From assembly GCF_002115785.1 (NCBI RefSeq), contig NZ_JFJY01000005.1, forward strand, positions 288,802-352,801: DNA of 64,000 nt. Reading direction: 5' to 3'. The position numbers and the translations under genes were made by a program. A model generated the notes under the pieces. That model worked only from the letters and a program-made list of their open reading frames with translations, made no database searches and was not told the DNA's origin. The DNA comes from Thalassospira sp. MCCC 1A03138 (GTDB taxonomy: Bacteria > Pseudomonadota > Alphaproteobacteria > Rhodospirillales > Thalassospiraceae). Shown piece after piece: positions 29,003-37,715 of this stretch (within the stretch, counting starts at the first letter, position 1; every line of letters starts with the position of its first letter).

Positions 29003-29926
29003 TTACTCCGTCCGGATACGTGGATCAATCAGGCCATAGGCAATGTCGACAAGCAGGTTCACCCCGACAATCATGATCGACAGAACCGTAATCACGGCCT
29101 GCAGAACCGGATAATCACGTGCACCAACGGCATCAAAAGCCAGCGTGCCCATTCCCGGCCAGTTAAACACCAGTTCGACGACAACAATCCCGCCCAGAAG
29201 ATTGCCAAACTGCAAACCGAAATAGGTCACAAGCGGGATCGCACAATTGCGAAGCGCGTGTTTATAAAGAACGACCTTCTCGCTAAGCCCCTTGGCGCGT
29301 GCGACCATAATGTATTGCGACTGAAGGGTTTCCAGCATCGAGGTCCGCACAAGGCGCACATTGGTTGCGGTCAGGATCACCCCCATGGTGATCGCCGGCA
29401 TGATGAAGTTTTCAATCCCCGTCATGCCACTTGGCGGCAGAAGCCGGAAAGTAATCGACAGCAACAGCACCAGCATGATCGCCAGCCAGAAATTCGGGAA
29501 TGACAGGCCAACCAGCGACAGGATGCGAATGACCTGATCGGGCCATTTGCCCCGCGAAATGGCGGCCTTGATCCCCAGCGGGATCGAAATCACGATGGAT
29601 ACGAACATCGATGCAAACGCCAGCATCAGGGTCGCGGGCAATGCATTGCCAATCAGGGTGGAAACCTGCGTTCCACCAAGGAAGGATCGACCGAAATCAA
29701 GGCTGAAAAGCCCCAGCATGAAATCGGCATACTGAACAAAAAATGGCTGGTTCAAACCAAGGGATTCACGAATACGTGCAAGGTCTTCCTCGGTGATGCT
29801 GCCGGCCCCCTGGCTTAACATCAGCGCCGGGTCACCCGTCAGGCGGATGGCAAACGAGACAATCAATGTCACCGCAACGACCACGAAAATCGCCTGCAAA
29901 AGGCGTTTGATCAGAAAACCAGCCAA
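29003..29926 (-). CDS. Peptide ABC transporter permease, DppB/OppB type
   Basis: A 307-residue permease with six predicted membrane segments. The N-terminal FLIKRLLQAIFVVVAVTLIV helix, RESLGLNQPFFVQYADFM, and the EAA loop VARAKGLSEKVVLYKHALRN are typical for DppB. It ends four bases before the partner permease and is preceded by a stable intra-operon hairpin. Confidence 0.9.
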   Translation of the reverse strand: MAGFLIKRLLQAIFVVVAVTLIVSFAIRLTGDPALMLSQGAGSITEEDLARIRESLGLNQPFFVQYADFMLGLFSLDFGRSFLGGTQVSTLIGNALPATLMLAFASMFVSIVISIPLGIKAAISRGKWPDQVIRILSLVGLSFPNFWLAIMLVLLLSITFRLLPPSGMTGIENFIMPAITMGVILTATNVRLVRTSMLETLQSQYIMVARAKGLSEKVVLYKHALRNCAIPLVTYFGLQFGNLLGGIVVVELVFNWPGMGTLAFDAVGARDYPVLQAVITVLSIMIVGVNLLVDIAYGLIDPRIRTE

Positions 29927-29953
29927 AACACTTGTCCTTTAAAGAAATAGGCA

Positions 29954-29988
29954 TGAAAGCCGCCCGGCATCTGTCCGGGCGGCTTTCA
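29954..29988 (-). terminator. Intra-operon hairpin between binding-protein and permease genes
   Basis: TGAAAGCCGCCCGG (29954-29967) pairs with CCGGGCGGCTTTCA (29975-29988), 14 perfect pairs with a 7-base loop, 8 bases after the binding-protein stop and upstream of the permeases. It can act as a partial terminator or 3'-end stabiliser that gives more binding protein than permease, as in many ABC operons. Confidence 0.65.
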
Positions 29989-29995
29989 TTTCACA

Positions 29996-31528
29996 TCAGT
30001 CGACAGTCACTTCCGTCAGGCGCAGACGGCTGTCGGGAACCGGGGTGAAATTCTTGACGCGCTTGGAAACCCCAAAGATCGCATTGAGGTTATAAAGCGG
30101 CATTTCCAGCGCACGATCGGCCGTGTAATGCGCGATCGACTGCAGGATTTCTTCACGTTTGGCACGATCGGTAATCGCACGCTGGGATTCCAGCAGCTTG
30201 TCGAGTTCCGGATCGCTGTCATACGGGTTCCACTTTTCGCCCGTGTGATACATGGAATAAGCGGTGTTATCATAATCAAGCGTCCAGCCACCCCACGACT
30301 GCTGGAACATCGCACCGGTTTTACCCGCCGGAATGATGTCATTAAGCAGAACGTTGGTTTCATATGGCTTGATCGTCGCATTCAGGCCAATCACCTGAAG
30401 GTAGCTGGCAACGGCCTGGACAACTTCGTTAAAGGTTGCGTCATTGCCGCGAATGTCGATCTGGATTTTCGTGCCCGGTGCAACACCGGCTTCTTTCAGA
30501 AGCGCCTGTGCCTTGGCCGGATCATACGGCAACGGTTTCATCGACGGGTCATTGCCAAACGACAATTCACCCTGGAAACTTGCAATCGGCGATGCCTGAC
30601 CACCAAGGATCGAGTCAATGATCGCCTGACGATCCACACCGTAAATCATCGCCTTACGGACTTTTTCATCCGCCGTGATGCCATTGCCGGTGTTAAAGCG
30701 AAGCGCATAAACCGTCGGGCTTACGGTGGTGACGATATCGATGTTTTCGTCTTCCTGAATGGTCGGGATCATGCCAATCGGAATGGTCGGCGGAATGACA
30801 AGATCAACGTTCCCGGCCTGAAGTTCCGCAACCGCGGTCGACGGTTCACTGATGAAGCGATACTTGATGGTCGAAAGTTTCGGCGCACCGCCCCAATGAT
30901 CGGCATAGGCTTCAAGCGTCAGACCAACTTTCGGCTCATAGGAAACCATTTTGAACGGACCGGTGCCGATCGGATGGGCGTTAAAATAATCTTCGCCTTT
31001 TTCCGCGATATATTTCGGCGGAACAATCATCGCACCATAACCGGCAAGCTTGGTCAGAAGCACCGGATCCGGCTGGGTCAGATGCATGTCGACGGTGTTT
31101 TCGTCAATAACTTCGACCGATTTGATCGCAGCATAGTTTGACCGCTGCGGTCCCTTTTTGCCTTCATCACCCATCAGGCGATCAAAGGTGAATTTGACCG
31201 CTTCGGCATTGAAAGCTTCGCCATTCTGGAAAGTCACGCCTTCGCGCAGATGGAAACGGATGCGCGTGCCGCCATCAAATTCTTCCCATGATGACGCAAG
31301 CCCCGGAACCAGTTTGGCATCCGGCCCGCGATAGGTCAGACCGTCATAAATATTGGTCGCAACCGACGACCAGTTGACCAGAAACGTATCGACCGGGTCC
31401 CAGCTACCGGGGTCCTGTGGTGATGAGATGGTCAAGGTGCCTTCGGCATATGCCGGCGCAGTTGCCATCAGGCCGCCCGCAAAGGCAAGAGCCATCAGCG
31501 CACTGCGCATTCCCTGTTTTTTCGTCAT
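29996..31528 (-). CDS. Peptide-binding periplasmic protein (SBP family 5)
   Basis: A 510-residue extracytoplasmic binding protein. The signal peptide is visible (SALMALAFAGGLMATAPAYA, cleavage after AYA near residue 28). The family 5 pattern follows: GLTYRGPDAKLVPGLASSWE, FHLREGVTFQNGEAFNAEAV and HPIGTGPFKMV. Such proteins deliver di- or oligopeptides, or related amides, to the DppBC-type permeases encoded next. The ATG at 31528 has GGAGA upstream and is preferred over a start 45 bases earlier. The ligand is unknown. Confidence 0.9.
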   Translation of the reverse strand: MTKKQGMRSALMALAFAGGLMATAPAYAEGTLTISSPQDPGSWDPVDTFLVNWSSVATNIYDGLTYRGPDAKLVPGLASSWEEFDGGTRIRFHLREGVTFQNGEAFNAEAVKFTFDRLMGDEGKKGPQRSNYAAIKSVEVIDENTVDMHLTQPDPVLLTKLAGYGAMIVPPKYIAEKGEDYFNAHPIGTGPFKMVSYEPKVGLTLEAYADHWGGAPKLSTIKYRFISEPSTAVAELQAGNVDLVIPPTIPIGMIPTIQEDENIDIVTTVSPTVYALRFNTGNGITADEKVRKAMIYGVDRQAIIDSILGGQASPIASFQGELSFGNDPSMKPLPYDPAKAQALLKEAGVAPGTKIQIDIRGNDATFNEVVQAVASYLQVIGLNATIKPYETNVLLNDIIPAGKTGAMFQQSWGGWTLDYDNTAYSMYHTGEKWNPYDSDPELDKLLESQRAITDRAKREEILQSIAHYTADRALEMPLYNLNAIFGVSKRVKNFTPVPDSRLRLTEVTVD

Positions 31529-31594
31529 GTTATTTTTTCTCCGTTGTTGGTGGCTTGGCGCGAGGGGAGACAAGGCTTGCGACCCAAGGGCCGC

Positions 31595-33427
31595 TTAACG
31601 TGCGTCGGCCACAAAGTGACCGGGCGCAATTTCACGATGGGCAAGAATGGCCGGTTCATCACCGACCCGGCGGATCGGGCTTGGAATTTCACCATCCATC
31701 AGGATGCGGTCGCGCACGATTGTGGGATCCGCGACCGGCACGGCACTCAGAAGCCGCTGGGTATAAGGATGTGTCGGCGTTTCAAGAACCTGCTGGCGCG
31801 ATCCAAGTTCGGCAACCTGACCAAGGTAAAGCACGGCGACCCGGTGGCTCATTTTTTCGACCACCGCCATGTCATGGCTGATGAACAGATAGGCAAGCCC
31901 GTGTTCTTCCTGAAGCTCCATGAACAGATTGATGATCTGCGCCTGGATCGACACATCAAGCGCCGAAAGCGCCTCGTCGGCAATGATCAGCTTGGGATTG
32001 GATGCCAAGGCGCGCGCGATGCAGATACGCTGGCGCTGACCGCCGGAAAATTCATGCGGGTAACGATTGGCATGGGCCGATGTCAGGCCGACCCGTTCCA
32101 GCAACTGGTCAACGCGTGCGGCAATCTGTTTTTCACCGTCAATCAGGCGGTGCGTGCGGATCGGCTCTGCAATCGAAAATCCGATTTTCTTGCGCGGATC
32201 AAGGGACGCAAACGGATCCTGAAAGATATACTGGATTTCCTGACGCAGGCGCTGCTGTTCGCCTTTGCTCATTGCACTAAATGCGCGGCCTTCGAAGCTG
32301 ATATTGCCCGCCGTTGCCTTCTGCAATTGCTGGATCGTGCGGCCGATGGTCGATTTGCCCGATCCGGACTCCCCGACAAGGGCAAGCGTCTCGCCACGAT
32401 AAATATCAAAACTGACATTCTCGACCGCGTGAACCCGGTGGGAAACCCCGCCAAACAGGCCCTTTTTGATGTCAAAGCGCGTCACCAGGTCACGCACCGA
32501 CAATAACGGGGCCTCGTCGTAACGTGCGGTATTCTGGATATGCTCCGTCCCGACCAGACGCGGCGTATCGCCATCCATCATCGTCACCGGGAACCGTTTG
32601 GGGAATGCTTCGCCGGTCATGCTGCCCAGTTTGGGCACCGCGGACAACAGGGTTTGGGTATAGGGATGGGCCGGATTGGCAAAAATATCGGCAACCGTAC
32701 CTTCTTCGACCTTTTTGCCCTTCCACATGACGACAACATCATCGGCAATCTCGGCAACAACCCCCATGTCATGGGTGATGAAAATCACCGCCATGCCAAG
32801 TTCCTGTTGCAGATCGCGGATGATGGTCAAAATTTGCGCCTGAATGGTTACATCAAGGGCCGTGGTCGGTTCATCCGCAATCAGGACCTTGGGCCGGCAG
32901 GCAAGCGCCATGGCAATCATGACGCGCTGGCGCATCCCGCCCGAAAGCTGATGGGGATACCGCCCCAGAAGTTCTTGCGCATCGGGCAGCCGCACCATAT
33001 CAAGCAACCGTTTGCTTTCAACAAGCGCATCGGGCTTCGACATGCCTTCATGCAGCATCAGGGATTCCGCAATCTGATCACCGATGGTGAAAACCGGGTT
33101 CAGCGACGTCATCGGCTCCTGAAAAATCATCGCGATGTCTTTACCGCGAATGCGGCGCATCTGTTTTTGCGACAGTGCCAGCAGATCTTCATCGCGATCT
33201 TTTGACGTAAACCGGATACGCCCCGATGCATAGGATGCGCCCATCATATCGGCCAAACGCATGATCGACATCGATGTCACCGACTTGCCCGATCCGGACT
33301 CCCCGACAATTGCCAATGTCCTTCCGGGTTTCACGGCAAAACTCAGATTTTCGATGACCCGGCTGTCGCCGAACTCAACGGACAAATCTTCGACGGACAG
33401 GATCGGAACAGAAACAGAATCAGTCAC
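31595..33427 (-). CDS. Fused double-ATPase of peptide ABC importer (DppD-DppF type)
   Basis: A 610-residue protein with two ABC ATPase cassettes in one chain. The first Walker A is VGESGSGKS at about residues 41-49, with LSGGMRQR and [11 protein letters not shown]. The second Walker A is VGESGSGKS near residues 350-358, with FSGGQRQR and [11 protein letters not shown]. Each cassette ends with the oligopeptide-specific NPAHPYTQ or TPTHPYTQ block. Fusion of the two ATPases is seen in the GsiA/YejF group. It is the first gene of the operon, downstream of the palindromic promoter region. Confidence 0.92.
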   Translation of the reverse strand: MTDSVSVPILSVEDLSVEFGDSRVIENLSFAVKPGRTLAIVGESGSGKSVTSMSIMRLADMMGASYASGRIRFTSKDRDEDLLALSQKQMRRIRGKDIAMIFQEPMTSLNPVFTIGDQIAESLMLHEGMSKPDALVESKRLLDMVRLPDAQELLGRYPHQLSGGMRQRVMIAMALACRPKVLIADEPTTALDVTIQAQILTIIRDLQQELGMAVIFITHDMGVVAEIADDVVVMWKGKKVEEGTVADIFANPAHPYTQTLLSAVPKLGSMTGEAFPKRFPVTMMDGDTPRLVGTEHIQNTARYDEAPLLSVRDLVTRFDIKKGLFGGVSHRVHAVENVSFDIYRGETLALVGESGSGKSTIGRTIQQLQKATAGNISFEGRAFSAMSKGEQQRLRQEIQYIFQDPFASLDPRKKIGFSIAEPIRTHRLIDGEKQIAARVDQLLERVGLTSAHANRYPHEFSGGQRQRICIARALASNPKLIIADEALSALDVSIQAQIINLFMELQEEHGLAYLFISHDMAVVEKMSHRVAVLYLGQVAELGSRQQVLETPTHPYTQRLLSAVPVADPTIVRDRILMDGEIPSPIRRVGDEPAILAHREIAPGHFVADAR

Positions 33428-33641
33428 GCAAACATCCTCGGCAATGTAAGGCGGATGCGCGGGTGGCGCGCACCGGTCAAACCGGTGTCAGTGCTGCAAG
33501 ACGTGATTGGCGCCAGATCGGGTTTCTCGTCCGGCACGGTGGGGGCCGTGGCCTTATGACGATGCGTAACGGAAAGTTGTAACGCGGTCCCTCTTAACGA
33601 CGATTGCCAACAACCCTGATACCGAATTCATGGTTTTTTAT

Positions 33642-33653
33642 TTTGTATACAAA
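33642..33653 (-). promoter_or_regulatory. GntR-like palindromic operator at the ABC operon promoter
   Basis: TTTGTATACAAA is a perfect 12-base palindrome of the TTGTATACAA type often bound by FadR-subfamily GntR regulators. It covers a possible -10 (TATACA at 33649-33644, minus strand), which is 18 bases from TTGTCG at 33673-33668. No GntR gene lies in this window. Confidence 0.5.
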
Positions 33654-33681
33654 CCTCATCATTTATTCGACAAATTGTCAA

Positions 33682-33709
33682 CGAATTGAATTTAACTAAA
33701 TTCAATTCG
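33682..33709. promoter_or_regulatory. 28-base palindrome upstream of the ABC operon
   Basis: CGAATTGAATTTA and TAAATTCAATTCG are 13-base perfect inverted arms around the central AC. A TTGACA box on the minus strand (33681-33676) abuts it. The length and perfection point to a dimeric regulator binding site. Confidence 0.6.
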
Positions 33710-34054
33710 GTTTGACTGCCCTGTCGCCGCATAATCCACCGCATAGCGCGGACGCATTAAAGGTTTGTTTCAAAACCATAATTTCGCAACGCAGCATTTC
33801 TCCTTATATCACGGGCAACCCAACACGCCTTACAACCCAAAGACGAACGCATCACAACACTTTCGTCACACGCCCCAAAGACTCCTCATGACCCGGTGTC
33901 AAACCACCCTTCCATTTGCCAAATCGGGCCAGTTTTTCGGTCATCCCTTAAGCCCCGCAAAATTGGCTCCCTTCATTTTGCCAAAACGGCTCTTTATGAC
34001 GCACCAATAATATCCCAGACTGCATGCCCCTCGCCTCACAACAAAGGTCATCAG

Positions 34055-34768
34055 ATGCCATCCGAATATAAAAACGAATTTGGTCAGCCGGTCGGCCGCC
34101 CGGTTGAAAACTGGAAAGAATGCCCGATGCCACCACGCAGTGACATGGCGGGCCATCATGTCATTGTCAGCCCGATTGATGTAAAACGCGACGCCAGGCA
34201 GCTATTTGACGCCAACCGCGAAGCCATGGACGGATCGCGCTTTACCTATCTTTTCACGGACGCATTCACCGATTTTGACGCTTATCAGGCGTGGCTTGAA
34301 AGCATGGCCGCCACCAGCGACCCGATGCTGCACACCATCATCGACAAGGCATCCGGCACCGCAGTAGGTGTCGCCGCCTTCATGCGGATTGATACCAAAT
34401 TTGGCGGCATTGAAATCGGCAATATCAACTATTCCCCGGCCCTGTCGCAAACCGTCGGCGGCACAGAGGCGATGTATCTGATGATGAAACGCGCCTTTGA
34501 CGAACTTGGATACCGCCGGTACGAATGGAAATGCGACGATCAGAACGCCCCGTCACGCGCCGCTGCCCTGCGGTATGGCTTCACCTACGAAGGTACCTTC
34601 CGCAATCACATGGTCTATAAGGGCCGCAACCGCGATACCGCGTGGTTTTCGATTACCGATCTTGAATGGCCAGCGGTAAGGGCCGCGTTCGAAGCATGGC
34701 TTGCCCCTGGCAACTTTGATGAAACCGGCAAACAACGCAATAGTCTGCAAAGCTTCCGCAAGGTATAA
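34055..34768 (+). CDS. GNAT-family N-acetyltransferase (RimJ/RimL-like)
   Basis: A 237-residue acetyltransferase of the RimL type. GTAVGVAAFMRID, IEIGNINYSPALSQT, EAMYLMMKRAFDELGYRRYEWKCD and NAPSRAAALRYGFTYEG cover the acetyl-CoA fold motifs. Close relatives are annotated only as GNAT proteins, and substrates range from ribosomal proteins to small amines. The start at 34055 has AAGG eight bases upstream. The open frame before it is AT/C-rich and non-homologous. It stands alone. Confidence 0.85.
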   Translation: MPSEYKNEFGQPVGRPVENWKECPMPPRSDMAGHHVIVSPIDVKRDARQLFDANREAMDGSRFTYLFTDAFTDFDAYQAWLESMAATSDPMLHTIIDKASGTAVGVAAFMRIDTKFGGIEIGNINYSPALSQTVGGTEAMYLMMKRAFDELGYRRYEWKCDDQNAPSRAAALRYGFTYEGTFRNHMVYKGRNRDTAWFSITDLEWPAVRAAFEAWLAPGNFDETGKQRNSLQSFRKV

Positions 34769-34830
34769 TCACACGCAGGGAACACAAGCAACGCGCGCAT
34801 TCATGATCGCGCATAGCGGGAGGTTATGCC

Positions 34831-35772
34831 ATGCCGTCCTTTTCCGTTTGCCTGCAAAAAAGCATGAAATACCTGATAACAAGCATCTTTCTGGTCGGCG
34901 CGGCACAAATTGCACGCGCCGATATTACCTTGCCGATGCCCGACCCGGACCAGATCAATCGGATCGAGCTTGACGGTTACGAACAACTTGAAGAGCTTTA
35001 CGAAAGCCTCGATTACACCCAGCAAAGCTGGCAGGAAGGCAAACGCGAAGTTCCGCGCCTGTTCCTGCAAACCATCCCCGAAAGATGGCGCAGTGAAATC
35101 AGCGATCAGGTCACCGTTGCCACCAAAAAACGGATTTTCTTCCGCACATTGGGGCCGCTTGCCCTGCTCGCGAACGAGGAAATCGAATTTCAGCGCGTCG
35201 CACTGGAAAAGGCCATTGCCGATGGTGACAATACCGTAATTACGGAACTTGCCACCCAGTACAGGGTCGACGGCGCCCCGGGTGACAGCACAACCATCGC
35301 CGAACTGCGTGAACGGATCAATCCGGTGCCGCCGTCACTTGTTCTGGCGCAGATGGCAATCGAAAGCGGCTGGGCCACATCGCGCTTTGCCGCCCTTGGC
35401 AATGCCCTGTTTGGGCAATGGACCTATGATGGCGAGGGCATCACCCCCGAACAGCAACGCACACATCTGGGCGATTATAAAATCGCATCCTTCCGAACCC
35501 CGTTCGGATCGGTGCGCGCCTATCTGCTGAACCTCAACACCCATAATGCCTATGCCGATGTGCGTGACATGCGCGCAAGCGACATCGCGGCGGATCGACA
35601 GTCAACCGGTATGGAACTGGCCGAAGCCCTGATCCGCTATTCCGAACGCGGGGAAGAATATGTCAAGGAAGTCCAGGCCGTCATCCGGCAGAACGGCTTG
35701 CAGGAAGTCGACAATGCTGTCCTTGAAGGACAATATTATCACCTGATCCCGATCGGTGCGACGGCCCAATAG
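34831..35772 (+). CDS. Bax-like secreted glucosaminidase-domain protein
   Basis: A 313-residue exported protein with a long signal region (SMKYLITSIFLVGAAQIARA). The C-terminal half is a GH73-like glucosaminidase domain: LVLAQMAIESGWATSRFA has the catalytic Glu (about residue 178), followed by GNALFGQWTY and YLLNLNTHNAYADVR. It resembles E. coli Bax, a predicted peptidoglycan hydrolase. GGGAGG seven bases before the ATG supports the start. A later Met (34864) begins the hydrophobic core and is a possible alternative. Confidence 0.85.
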   Translation: MPSFSVCLQKSMKYLITSIFLVGAAQIARADITLPMPDPDQINRIELDGYEQLEELYESLDYTQQSWQEGKREVPRLFLQTIPERWRSEISDQVTVATKKRIFFRTLGPLALLANEEIEFQRVALEKAIADGDNTVITELATQYRVDGAPGDSTTIAELRERINPVPPSLVLAQMAIESGWATSRFAALGNALFGQWTYDGEGITPEQQRTHLGDYKIASFRTPFGSVRAYLLNLNTHNAYADVRDMRASDIAADRQSTGMELAEALIRYSERGEEYVKEVQAVIRQNGLQEVDNAVLEGQYYHLIPIGATAQ

Positions 35773-35793
35773 GTTCGCATTCAAAAGCCGACA

Positions 35794-35823
35794 GCCGGTG
35801 CCGGGCTATTCCCCGACACCGGC
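35794..35823 (-). terminator. Hairpin at the nasS 3' end
   Basis: GCCGGTG (35794-35800) and CACCGGC (35817-35823) pair, with inner CGGG/CCCG pairs. On the minus strand a CTTTTG tract follows a few bases later. It overlaps the nasS stop and lies between convergent genes. A weak terminator. Confidence 0.4.
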
Positions 35824-37002
35824 AAAGCTGCGCATGTCGAATATACTGTTATCCAGAAACGCATCCGGGCCGACAAACGCCCGGTCCGCGGCATCATTTA
35901 CGCCCTCAACACGCCAGTCATCATGCGGAAGCGCAACATCAAGCCCCTTGACCGCACGGCGATAAAGGTCGGGTCGGTATATGTCGGATATAAGCGTATT
36001 GAAATCGACGGTGGCATCCACCTGCCCCCAGCGCTGCATCTGTGTGCCGACCCACGCCCCCTGCGACAGCCAAGGGAACGTTGCGGTATAGCGATAAAAC
36101 ACATGGCGATCGGGTGCCTCAATCGGATTGTCCCCGGGTTTAAGCACCGGTCGGCCAAGCAACGATGCCCGCAGGATATCAAACGATGCGCCGACATGGC
36201 TTTCACCAGACAGCAATTGCGCCAGTTCGGTGCGATTTTCCGGCTGATCGGCCCATTCCGCCGACCGGACAAGCGCACGCACCAGTGCATCCACCGTATC
36301 GGGATTGGACTGCACCCAGTCTTCGCGCACGCCAAGAACCTTTTCCGGGCTGCGCGCCCAGATATCTTCCTTAAGCGCGACAATCACCCCGTCCCCATGG
36401 AACACCGCCCGCTGGTTCCACGGCTCCCCCACGCAATAGCCATCGACCCAGCCATTGCGCAGACTGTCAAACATCCGTGGTGGCGCAATCACGCCAATAT
36501 TGACGTCCTTATCGGGGTCAATACCGCCCGCCGCCATCCAGTAACGCAGTTCGTAATTATGGCTTGAATACGGGAACACGGTCGCAAAGGACATGATCGG
36601 ACGACCGGCAGCCCGGTCTTCATCGATCACTTTCTTAAGTGCCCGTGCCGAAAGCCCGCGCGGCCCGTGCATCGCCGCCGGATCCGCTTCAAGCATCCGC
36701 TGATAAAGCCGGGTTGAAACCGTAATCGCGTTCCCGCCCCGCCCCAGCGCCATCGGCACCGCAATGCGCTGCGACGGCATCCCGCCAAGCCCAAGCCGCG
36801 CTGCCAGCGGAATACCCGCCAGAAGATGCGCCGCGTCATAAACACCATAAGACAGCTTGTCGCGAATGGCTGCCCAGGACATTTCCCGGATCAGGGTCAG
36901 GTCGATATTTTCTTCCTCGGCAAAGCCCTTGGCACGCGCCACGACAGGCAGGGCACAATCCACAAGTGGCACAAAGCCAAGTCGAACCTGTTTAAGGGAC
37001 AT
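35806..37002 (-). CDS. nasS: NasS, cytosolic nitrate/nitrite sensor (NrtA-like)
   Basis: A 398-residue protein of the NrtA/CmpA binding-protein fold without a signal peptide (starts MSLKQVRLGFVPLVDCALPV). NrtA-type features include SYGVYDAAHLLAGIPLAARLG and GWVDGYCVGEPWNQRAV. A cytosolic NrtA-like protein directly after an ANTAR protein is the NasS arrangement: NasS holds NasT inactive until nitrate or nitrite binds. The ATG lies four bases after the nasT stop. The nitrate operon 2 kb away is the expected target. Confidence 0.9.
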   Translation of the reverse strand: MSLKQVRLGFVPLVDCALPVVARAKGFAEEENIDLTLIREMSWAAIRDKLSYGVYDAAHLLAGIPLAARLGLGGMPSQRIAVPMALGRGGNAITVSTRLYQRMLEADPAAMHGPRGLSARALKKVIDEDRAAGRPIMSFATVFPYSSHNYELRYWMAAGGIDPDKDVNIGVIAPPRMFDSLRNGWVDGYCVGEPWNQRAVFHGDGVIVALKEDIWARSPEKVLGVREDWVQSNPDTVDALVRALVRSAEWADQPENRTELAQLLSGESHVGASFDILRASLLGRPVLKPGDNPIEAPDRHVFYRYTATFPWLSQGAWVGTQMQRWGQVDATVDFNTLISDIYRPDLYRRAVKGLDVALPHDDWRVEGVNDAADRAFVGPDAFLDNSIFDMRSFAGVGE

Positions 37003-37005
37003 GCG

Positions 37006-37593
37006 TTAGAACTCCAACTGAAAGGCCGTGATCACGCTTTGCGCGATTTCAGAAATTTTGCGGTTCTGTTTCATGGCGTTTTTGCGCAGCAGGTTATAGG
37101 CCTCGTCCTCGCTCAGCCCCTTTTCCTGCATCAGAAGTCCTTTTGCCCGATCAATCAACTTGCGATCATTAAGCTTGGCCTTGGCTTCGTCCCGTTCCCG
37201 GCGCAACTGGTCAAACGCGTTGAAACGCGAAATGGCCATTTCGACGATGGGCCGAATACGATCCTGACGCAAGCCATCAACGACATAGGCACTGACCCCG
37301 GCCTCAACCGCCTCGCGGATCGTGTTGCTGTCGCTTTGATCGACAAACATCGCAATCGGGCGCGCAATAACACGCGATACCTGAAACATCTGTTCCAGCG
37401 TATCACGGTCCGGGTTTTCAAGATCAATGATGATGATGTCGGGGGCCAACGCCTGAATGCGTTCGACCAGATTGTATGACGTGCCGATGCGGCTGACGCG
37501 GGTATAGCCACTTTCGACAAGGCCGCGCTCGACAATGGCAGCACGGTCCGGGTTTTCGTCGATCACCAGAATGCTGAAGTCTTCAAGCTTCAT
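37006..37593 (-). CDS. nasT: NasT, ANTAR-domain antitermination regulator
   Basis: A 195-residue response-regulator-like protein. The N-terminal receiver fold covers residues 1 to about 120 (ILVIDENPDRAAIVERGL; IIIIDLENPDRDT holds the acceptor-site Asp). The C-terminal ANTAR RNA-binding domain covers about 130-192: DRKLIDRAKGLLMQEKGLSEDEAYNLLRKNAM. NasT binds tandem hexaloop hairpins in nitrate-gene leaders and blocks terminator formation. Two such leaders lie at 39250-39293 and 39680-39715. Confidence 0.92.
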   Translation of the reverse strand: MKLEDFSILVIDENPDRAAIVERGLVESGYTRVSRIGTSYNLVERIQALAPDIIIIDLENPDRDTLEQMFQVSRVIARPIAMFVDQSDSNTIREAVEAGVSAYVVDGLRQDRIRPIVEMAISRFNAFDQLRRERDEAKAKLNDRKLIDRAKGLLMQEKGLSEDEAYNLLRKNAMKQNRKISEIAQSVITAFQLEF

Positions 37594-37617
37594 TTAAACC
37601 AACCCAAATCCCTGACG

Positions 37618-37703
37618 ATCAAGGTCTCTCTCCTGTCTGTTCTTTTTCGCCCGGACCTTGATGGCCCGGTGAGAACCGGGATGCGGCACATGCCGCATCC
37701 CGG
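37618..37703 (-). promoter_or_regulatory. Structured intercistronic region between nitrate transporter and nasT
   Basis: Several stems occur in 86 bases. CCGGGATGCGGCA (37676-37688) pairs with TGCCGCATCCCGG (37691-37703). A competing stem is CCCGGT/ACCGGG (37665-37680), which shares bases with the first. ATCAAGGTC (37618-37626) also pairs with GACCTTGAT (37654-37662). No U-run follows, so it is more likely an mRNA processing or attenuation element than a simple terminator. Confidence 0.5.
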
Positions 37704-37715
37704 AAAGATCGTATG

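Larger units (their letters stand above)
33428..34054. other. Divergent intergenic region, peptide operon and GNAT gene
   Basis: This 627-base stretch has no convincing gene. From the left it holds the untranslated leader of the ABC operon with a small hairpin (CACCGGT at 33471-33477 with ACCGGTG at 33481-33487). Next comes an AT-rich core around 33630-33710 with promoter-like boxes and two palindromes. The rest (33710-34054) is a featureless approach to the acetyltransferase. A frame open from 33896 lacks coding character before 34055. Confidence 0.6.

Noticed and set aside
33765..34054. Open frames before the GNAT gene, including an upstream extension of it
   Set aside because: The region is low in coding character, and homology starts at the ATG at 34055 with its own ribosome site.
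37676..37703. Simple intrinsic terminator after the nitrate transporter
   Set aside because: The stem is strong, but neither strand has a U-run next to it, so it is listed as a structured intercistronic element instead.
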